DNA from: CAZFBR01 sp035353495 [NCBI: uncultured bacterium]
GTDB lineage: Bacteria > DAOPZR01
NCBI GenBank assembly: GCA_964517215.1
Contig: CAZFBR010000043.1
Location: 1-19,610 of the forward strand
DNA: 19,610 bases
Reading direction: 5' to 3'
A program made the position numbers and the translations under genes. The notes under the pieces were generated by a model that was not told the DNA's origin, ran no database searches, and worked only from the letters and a program-made list of their open reading frames with translations. Shown here piece after piece: positions 15,534 to 19,610 of the stretch (position 1 is its first letter; each line of letters begins with the position of its first letter).

Positions 15534-15567
15534 CGGCCGGCCTCTTCGTGACGCCGGCCGTTGTTGT
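15534..15567 (+). terminator. Probable intrinsic terminator after the VIT/vWA gene
   Basis: CGGCCGGC (15534-15541) pairs perfectly with GCCGGCCG (15553-15560) around an 11-nt loop, followed by TTGTTGT, a T-rich but not pure T tail. A second short hairpin (15568-15574 with 15578-15584) follows at once. Position after the stop at 15515 and before the promoter at 15591 supports termination. Confidence 0.5.
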
Positions 15568-15590
15568 CTGCCGGCGGCCGGCAGCGGGCA

Positions 15591-15619
15591 TTGACGGCAC
15601 GGGCGGCGGGTGGTACGCT
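15591..15619 (+). promoter_or_regulatory. Promoter of the glycosyltransferase operon
   Basis: TTGACG (-35), 17-nt spacer ending in TGG, then TACGCT (-10, three of six but with the extended TG). The predicted start is near 15626, giving a short leader before the ATG at 15662. Confidence 0.55.
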
Positions 15620-15624
15620 GCGCG

Positions 15625-15648
15625 GCATTCGTTGTGACTGTCGAATGC
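15625..15648. promoter_or_regulatory. Inverted repeat at the start of the glycosyltransferase transcript
   Basis: GCATTCG (15625-15631) and CGAATGC (15642-15648) are perfect 7-nt arms around a 10-nt loop. The repeat begins at the predicted transcription start and ends just before the ribosome site GGAAGAAG. It could be an operator or a 5' mRNA hairpin; nothing decides which. Confidence 0.4.
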
Positions 15649-15661
15649 GGAAGAAGAAGCC

Positions 15662-17227
15662 ATGACCACGCGGGAAGTGCTCGCTCTGCTGCAGCAAAGT
15701 GCCGAACAGGCCGCGCGCGAACAGTATGACGGTGCCCTGGCCGCGCTCGACCGCGCGCTGCAGCTCGAGCCAATGTTCACGCCCGCGCAGGTGCAACGCG
15801 CGTCGCTGCTCATGTCGCTGGACCGCCCGGAATCGGCGGTGGCGTGCCTGAGTCAGGTGCTGCGGCAGGCGCCGGAGCTGGCGCAGGTCCGGCAGCTGCG
15901 CCAGACCATCGCCGCATCGGCGCTCGCTGGTTGCGACCGGGTGCTGGCAATAGCGACTGACGATGTTCCTGCGCTGCGGCGGCGCGGCAACCTGGCCATG
16001 CTGCTTCAGGACTATGCCGCCGCCCTGGCGGCGTATACCCGCCTGCTGCAGCATGAACCGGAGGATGCCGACGCCCGCATCAATTGCGGCAATTGTTGCG
16101 CCGCACTTGGCCGGTACGACGAAGCGCTGCAGCAATACGATGCGGTGCTGGCCGCGCATCCGAATCAGGCCCTGGCGGCGTACAATCGCGGCACTATCCA
16201 CCGGAAGCTCAATCGCAGCGACGACGCCATGCGCGATTTTGCGCGGGCGGTGGCGATCGCTTCCGACCTCGCGGAGGCGCGGCTGGCGATCAGCCATTGC
16301 CTGCTGGCGCAGGGCGATTACCGGAACGGCTGGCGCGAGTTTGAATGGCGCTGGCGCACCCGCCAGCTGGCGGGGAGCGTTCCACCGCTGCCGACTCCGC
16401 GCTGGCGGGGCGATTTCCCGCTGGCGGGAAAAACCATCCTGCTGTGGGCGGAGCAGGGTTTGGGTGATACCCTGCAATTCGCGCGGTTCCTGCCGCTGGT
16501 GGCGGCGCAGGGTGCCGCGCTGATCGTGCGCATCCCCGCGGCGCTGCAGGCGCTGTTCATGACCCTGCCATGCCCGATGCGCCTGATATCCCTGACCGAC
16601 CCGCTGCCGGAACATGACTGCCATTGCCCGCTGATGAGTTTGCCGCTGGCGTTGGGGACGACGCTCGCCAGCATCCCGGCGGCGGTGCCGTATTTCCGGG
16701 CGGAGGCGGATGCGGTGGCGCAGTGGCGACAGCGGCTGGCCGGCCGGCGCCGGCCGCTGGTCGGGGTGGCGTGGGCGGGGCGCCAGTACGATTTTGCCAA
16801 TCATGGCCGTGATGTCCCGCTGGCATTGCTGCAGCCGCTGCTGCGGGATGAGCGGCTGACGCCGGTCTGCCTGCAGATGACGGTGTCGGCGGCGGATGCC
16901 GACCTGCTTGCCGGCATGCCGCAGGTCGTGCGGGCGGGCGAAGCGGTGCGGGACTTCGCCGATACCGCCGCGCTCATGGCCAATCTTGACCTGATCATCA
17001 CCGTCGATACTGTGGTTGCGCATCTGGCCGGCGCGCTGGCCCGCCCGGTCTGGATCATGCTCGCCCACGCCGCCGAATGGCGCTGGCTGACCGCACGCGA
17101 CGATTCGCCGTGGTATCCGACCGCGCGGCTCTTCCGCCAGCCGGCGGTGAATGACTGGTGCGGCACGATCGCTGCGCTCACCGCCTGCCTCGGGCATGGT
17201 GTTGCGCCGGTCGTGGCCAACGGGTAG
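15662..17227 (+). CDS. TPR-repeat glycosyltransferase (GT-B fold, heptosyltransferase/OGT-like)
   Basis: A 521-residue protein. The first ~230 residues are TPR repeats, with repeating units such as YDGALAALDRALQLEPMFTPAQVQRASLL, YAAALAAYTRLLQHEPEDADARINCGN and YDEALQQYDAVLAAHPNQALAAYNRG. The C-terminal half resembles the GT-B glycosyltransferases often fused to TPRs: LLWAEQGLGDTLQFARFLPLV (about 260-280), then RPLVGVAWAGR, DFADTAALMANLDLIITVDTVVAHLAGALARPVWIML, and a closing WRWLTARDDSPWYPTARLFRQ. Such enzymes modify proteins (flagellin or other surface proteins) or surface polysaccharides; the acceptor is unknown. No signal peptide. The start follows GGAAGAAG. It is first in a probable operon with a methyltransferase and an aldolase-like gene, beginning 3 nt and 19 nt after the preceding stops. 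Confidence 0.88.
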   Translation: MTTREVLALLQQSAEQAAREQYDGALAALDRALQLEPMFTPAQVQRASLLMSLDRPESAVACLSQVLRQAPELAQVRQLRQTIAASALAGCDRVLAIATDDVPALRRRGNLAMLLQDYAAALAAYTRLLQHEPEDADARINCGNCCAALGRYDEALQQYDAVLAAHPNQALAAYNRGTIHRKLNRSDDAMRDFARAVAIASDLAEARLAISHCLLAQGDYRNGWREFEWRWRTRQLAGSVPPLPTPRWRGDFPLAGKTILLWAEQGLGDTLQFARFLPLVAAQGAALIVRIPAALQALFMTLPCPMRLISLTDPLPEHDCHCPLMSLPLALGTTLASIPAAVPYFRAEADAVAQWRQRLAGRRRPLVGVAWAGRQYDFANHGRDVPLALLQPLLRDERLTPVCLQMTVSAADADLLAGMPQVVRAGEAVRDFADTAALMANLDLIITVDTVVAHLAGALARPVWIMLAHAAEWRWLTARDDSPWYPTARLFRQPAVNDWCGTIAALTACLGHGVAPVVANG

Positions 17228-17230
17228 CCA

Positions 17231-18115
17231 ATGCAAACGCCAGTGCCGTCGGGAATGCTGGAGCTGGATCCGGCTGAGGCGGCGTTCACGTCCCACGCCG
17301 AATATGCCGCGTACCTGCGACGCTGCCCGACAACCGCTGCGGCGCAGCAGGAGATTGAACGACGACTGATTCCCGCCGCAGCGGAAGCATTCACGGTTGA
17401 CGGCTACTGCCATCCCTGCGGCAGGCAGATGCCGCTGGCGGTCGGGTTTGCCTACGCCGCGTTCCGCGATGGCCGCCTCGTTCCGAACTGGCGCGAATGG
17501 CTGGTCTGTCCGCACTGCCGGTTGAATAACCGCCAGCGCGCGGCCGTGCGGATGTTCGAGCTCTATTGCCGCCCGGAACCTGCCGCCCGGATCTATCTGA
17601 CCGAGCAGTTGTCGCCGCTGTACCGGCAGCTGGCGGCGCGCTTCCCGGGCCTGTGCGGCAGCGAATACTGTCCCGACGGCGATGTGCCGGGCGTGCGGCA
17701 TGAGGATCTGACGGCCCTCACGTTTGCCGACGGAACCTTTGCTCATGTGCTGACGTTCGATGTGCTGGAGCATATCCCGGGGTATGAGCGCGCGCTGGCG
17801 GAATGCCTGCGCTGCCTGAAACCGGGCGGGTGCCTGCTGCTCAGCGTGCCGTTCGCGGCGGCAGAGGAACACAACTGCCTGCGGGCGACAGTCGCGGCGA
17901 CCGGCGAGATAACGCATCTGCTGCCGGCGGAGTATCACGGCGATCCATGCCGCGCAGGGGGCTGCCTGTGCTACCATCGGTTCGGCTGGGAACTGCTGAC
18001 GGTGCTGCGGTCGGTCGGCTTTACGGAGGTATGCGCCCGGCGCTACTGGTCGCCGGCGCTGGGGCATCTGGGCGGCAATCAGTTTATGTTTACCGCACGG
18101 CGGCCGGGGGCATGA
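17231..18115 (+). CDS. Zinc-ribbon class I SAM-dependent methyltransferase
   Basis: A 294-residue protein. Residues about 55-110 hold two cysteine pairs (YCHPCG and LVCPHCRLNNRQRAA), probably a zinc ribbon. The methyltransferase core follows: RIYLTEQLSPLYRQLAARFPG, DVPGVRHEDLTALTFADGTFAHVLTFDVLEHIPGYERALAECLRCLKPGGCLLLSVPF. The DVLEH and LKPGG motifs are typical of Methyltransf_11-type enzymes. Motif I is unusual: the normal glycine-rich loop is replaced by YLTEQLSPLY, as in methyltransferases found in surface-polysaccharide clusters. The C-terminus (WELLTVLRSVGFTEV) is also typical. The start is 3 nt after the glycosyltransferase stop, with only a weak ribosome site, so coupling is likely. 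It probably acts on a glycan or glycan-linked substrate; inferred from context. Confidence 0.82.
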   Translation: MQTPVPSGMLELDPAEAAFTSHAEYAAYLRRCPTTAAAQQEIERRLIPAAAEAFTVDGYCHPCGRQMPLAVGFAYAAFRDGRLVPNWREWLVCPHCRLNNRQRAAVRMFELYCRPEPAARIYLTEQLSPLYRQLAARFPGLCGSEYCPDGDVPGVRHEDLTALTFADGTFAHVLTFDVLEHIPGYERALAECLRCLKPGGCLLLSVPFAAAEEHNCLRATVAATGEITHLLPAEYHGDPCRAGGCLCYHRFGWELLTVLRSVGFTEVCARRYWSPALGHLGGNQFMFTARRPGA

Positions 18116-18134
18116 GGGGGAAACGGAGACAACC

Positions 18135-18749
18135 ATGAACGAAGCGGCAGCGATCAGGCAGTGGGGCCGGGTGGCGTTCGCGCACGGCCTGCTGTACGGG
18201 GCGAGCGGCAATCTCAGCATCCGCCGTGGCGAGCGGATCTGGATCACGCGTTCGGGGAGCTGGCTGGGCTTTCTCACCCCCCGCGACGTCATTTCCTTCC
18301 GGCGCGGCGGCCCGCTGCCGGTCGGGGTCTCGATGGAAACGGCGCTGCACCTCGCGGGGTATGCGGCGGATGCCGGCGCGCAGTGCATCCTGCACAGCCA
18401 GCCGCTCGCCAGCACGCTGCTGGCCTGCCGCGGCAGGCGTCCCGCGCTCAATCTGGTGCCGGAATCCATGTACTATGTGCGGCGTGTGGCGCTGGTGCCG
18501 TATGCGCATCCCGGCTCGGCCAAACTGGCGGCGCTGGTCGGGAAGGCGGCGGGCAAGGCCGACCTGATCATGCTGCGCCATCACGGGTTGGTGGCGCTGG
18601 GCGCCACGCCCGAGGAATGCCTGCTGAAGACGATTGCCTTTGATTTTGCCTGCCGGTTGGCGGTCGAGGGGAACGGCAAGCTGCCGGCATTGCCGGAGAA
18701 GGTGCGGCGCGATCTGCAGCGGCAGCTGGCGGCGCGTCAGCGTGCCTGA
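18135..18749 (+). CDS. Class II aldolase/adducin-like protein with a degenerate zinc site
   Basis: A 204-residue protein with the class II aldolase/adducin fold. The phosphate-binding loop GASGNLSIR (22-30), the acidic residue Glu68 in SMETALHLAGYA (aligned with FucA Glu73) and HHGLVALG (149-156) are present. FucA-type enzymes bind zinc with His-x-His plus a later His; here the first pair reads HSQ (His87, Ser88, Gln89), so one ligand is replaced by Gln. Metal binding or aldol chemistry may be altered, or it may work in a non-catalytic role. The start has a GGAGAC-type ribosome site, 19 nt after the methyltransferase stop, and it closes the operon. Substrate unknown; sugar phosphate metabolism is a guess from family and neighbours. 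Confidence 0.85.
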   Translation: MNEAAAIRQWGRVAFAHGLLYGASGNLSIRRGERIWITRSGSWLGFLTPRDVISFRRGGPLPVGVSMETALHLAGYAADAGAQCILHSQPLASTLLACRGRRPALNLVPESMYYVRRVALVPYAHPGSAKLAALVGKAAGKADLIMLRHHGLVALGATPEECLLKTIAFDFACRLAVEGNGKLPALPEKVRRDLQRQLAARQRA

Positions 18750-18957
18750 TCTTTGAATCATGCGCGTTGTGCAAAGAGCGATCAGTGGCGCTGACGGGTG
18801 CCAACATATGCCACGCAGTTCAAAGGAAACTGCCAGACCCGAAGCGGCCCAAATACAATCGACACCATTGCGGTTGATGCTCCCGGTCTGCCCGCTCTCA
18901 TGGGGAAAGGTCGGCGCGCAGCGTCGGGTGTGGGGAGGCAACGGCTTGCCCCTCACC
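18750..18957. other. Non-coding stretch between the aldolase gene and the repeat array
   Basis: No gene with a ribosome site or family resemblance was found here. CTTTG and CAAAG lie about 15 nt apart near 18751-18780, but there is no T tract, so I do not call a terminator. Confidence 0.3.
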
Positions 18958-19178
18958 CTGCCCTCTCCCGGAGGGAGAGGGAAAAGCGAAAACGCGAATA
19001 GCGCCTGCTCCCGGAGGAAGAGGGATAAAGCGAATACCTCTGCCGCGATATCTTTCGCGAGGGAGAGGGGAAAATACGAGAATCGCGTGCGGTGCTATCT
19101 CTCGGAGGGGGAGGGGAAAACGAAAGCGCACGTAGCGACATCTTTCGCGAGGGAGAGGAAAAATGCGAATATCGCGAG
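18958..19178. repeat. Tandem array of five degenerate ~44-nt repeats with GGAGGGAGAGG cores
   Basis: Cores of the form GAGGgAGAGGg start at 18971, 19014, 19059, 19105 and 19149, spaced 43, 45, 46 and 44 nt. Each is followed by an A-rich stretch and GCGAA/CGCG-type sequence. Units three and five share an exact 19-nt run (19050-19068 and 19140-19158), 90 nt apart. Unit one contains a perfect hairpin, CCCTCTCCC (18961-18969) with GGGAGAGGG (18973-18981). Because units drift along their whole length and have no conserved-repeat/unique-spacer pattern, this is not a CRISPR array. It looks like an expanded palindromic intergenic repeat. Open frames here (proline/arginine/glycine-rich) are artefacts of the repeat. 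Confidence 0.75.
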
Positions 19179-19197
19179 CAGCGTCCATGCCGCTCCG

Positions 19198-19226
19198 TTG
19201 ACGTGTTAGGAAACGATAAGTACACT
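19198..19226 (+). promoter_or_regulatory. Promoter of the moxR gene
   Basis: TTGACG (19198-19203), 17-nt spacer, TACACT (19221-19226). The -35 matches five of six and the -10 four of six. The predicted start is about 19233, leaving a leader of about 150 nt. Confidence 0.55.
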
Positions 19227-19259
19227 CACTGGCAAAGCGATGAATCGGGCAGCCGCAGG

Positions 19260-19282
19260 TTGTGCGCCGGCAGCCGGCACAA
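19260..19282 (+). other. Hairpin in the moxR leader
   Basis: TTGTG (19260-19264) pairs with CACAA (19278-19282), and CCGG (19267-19270) with CCGG (19274-19277), leaving a CAG loop and a 2-nt bulge. A second small hairpin, GACCGC-AAC-GCGGTC, lies at 19335-19349. No known riboswitch was recognised. Confidence 0.3.
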
Positions 19283-19381
19283 GCCGGTGCAGCCGGAGTT
19301 GGGCGGGTGCATGACGAAGGCGCAGGGTGCGTCCGACCGCAACGCGGTCATGGCGGCGCCCGCAGGATAACGGAGAGGATT

Positions 19382-19610
19382 ATGACGACAGCAGCGGCAG
19401 TAATCGCCAATATCGGGAAAGTCATCAAGGGCAAGGAGCAGGCCATCAGCGAGGCGCTGGCGGTATTTATCGCCGGCGGCCATCTGCTGCTTGAGGACCT
19501 GCCCGGACTGGGCAAGACCATGCTGGCCCGCGCGCTGGCGCGGTCCTTTGCGCTCGACTGCAAGCGCATCCAGTTCACGTCCGACCTGCTGTCGGGCGAC
19601 ATCACCGGCG
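19382..19610 (+). CDS. MoxR-family AAA+ ATPase (N-terminal part; continues beyond the right edge)
   Basis: The visible 76 residues are typical Mox[34 protein letters not shown], then Walker [18 protein letters not shown] (Gly42-Thr46), and [15 protein letters not shown], a family hallmark. MoxR ATPases act as chaperone-like partners of vWA-domain proteins, often encoded next to DUF58 and vWA genes; those would lie beyond the edge. The start at 19382 has GGAGAGG a few bases upstream. Whether it serves the secreted VIT/vWA protein at 13122 is unknown; their compartments differ and four genes and intergenic DNA lie between. Only the N-terminal fifth to quarter is present. Confidence 0.93.
   Translation, partial: MTTAAAVIANIGKVIKGKEQAISEALAVFIAGGHLLLEDLPGLGKTMLARALARSFALDCKRIQFTSDLLSGDITG

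Noticed and set aside
13179-15773. 864-codon minus-strand frame opposite the VIT/vWA gene
   Set aside because: Arg/His/Gln-rich composition typical of antisense frames in GC-rich DNA; the plus strand has signal peptide, VIT and MIDAS motifs.
15389-18469. 1026-codon minus-strand frame opposite the glycosyltransferase operon
   Set aside because: Same reason: Arg/Gln/Pro-rich shadow spanning three recognisable plus-strand genes.
18958-19178. CRISPR array
   Set aside because: Period ~44 nt but no constant repeat with unrelated spacers; whole units diverge together, and no cas genes are nearby.
19233-19300. c-di-GMP-I riboswitch suggested by GGCAAAGC at 19231-19238
   Set aside because: The rest of the conserved core and the pairing pattern are missing.
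19311-19370. 19-codon open frame just before moxR (leader peptide)
   Set aside because: Only a weak ribosome site and no distinctive codon run; could be chance.

Overview
The window is GC-rich and gene-dense. It appears to come from a free-living, probably anaerobic or microaerobic Gram-negative-type bacterium, with TGA, TAA and TAG all used as stops. The lineage cannot be fixed from the sequence. The anaerobic reading rests on a flavodiiron protein, a selenium-dependent molybdenum hydroxylase (SDMH) gene set, a B12-binding radical SAM protein and an FNR/HcpR-type binding site.

Layout. Minus strand, 1-1638: a class V aminotransferase (cysteine desulfurase/selenocysteine lyase-like) followed by selD, which runs off the left edge. 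Plus strand, 2015-2989: a beta-lactamase-fold serine hydrolase. Minus strand, 5100-3212: a short ModE-like regulator, then yqeB, then yqeC, overlapping or tightly packed. Plus strand, 5196-8153: an unrecognised reading frame interrupted by one in-frame TGA, a GYF_2-PilZ protein, and a B12-binding radical SAM protein. Minus strand, 12972-8164: an operon of a flavodiiron protein, the FAD subunit of a molybdenum hydroxylase, and a fused 2Fe-2S/Mo-cofactor subunit. Plus strand, 13122-18749: a secreted VIT/vWA protein, then a probable operon of a TPR glycosyltransferase, a zinc-ribbon methyltransferase and a class II aldolase-like protein. From 18750 to 19381 there is no gene; it holds a tandem array of five degenerate ~44-nt repeats and a promoter leading into a moxR ATPase cut by the right edge.

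How the genes fit together. SelD, the NifS-like enzyme, YqeB and YqeC are the known maturation set for selenium-dependent molybdenum hydroxylases, and the fused hydroxylase with its FAD subunit is the likely client. The least expected signal is regulatory. The ModE-like gene has a perfect inverted repeat, GCCGATAT-N12-ATATCGGC, lying on its own predicted promoter, and the predicted transcription start falls on the ATG (leaderless). A second, imperfect copy with the same 12-nt spacer (TCCGTGAT-N12-ATATCGGA) lies on the -10 of the nifS-like/selD promoter. This suggests one molybdenum-type regulator controls both halves of the maturation pathway. The hydroxylase operon instead carries a perfect TTGAC-N4-GTCAA site exactly 41.5 bp upstream of its predicted start, so enzyme expression appears tied to an NO/redox-type CRP/FNR-family activator.
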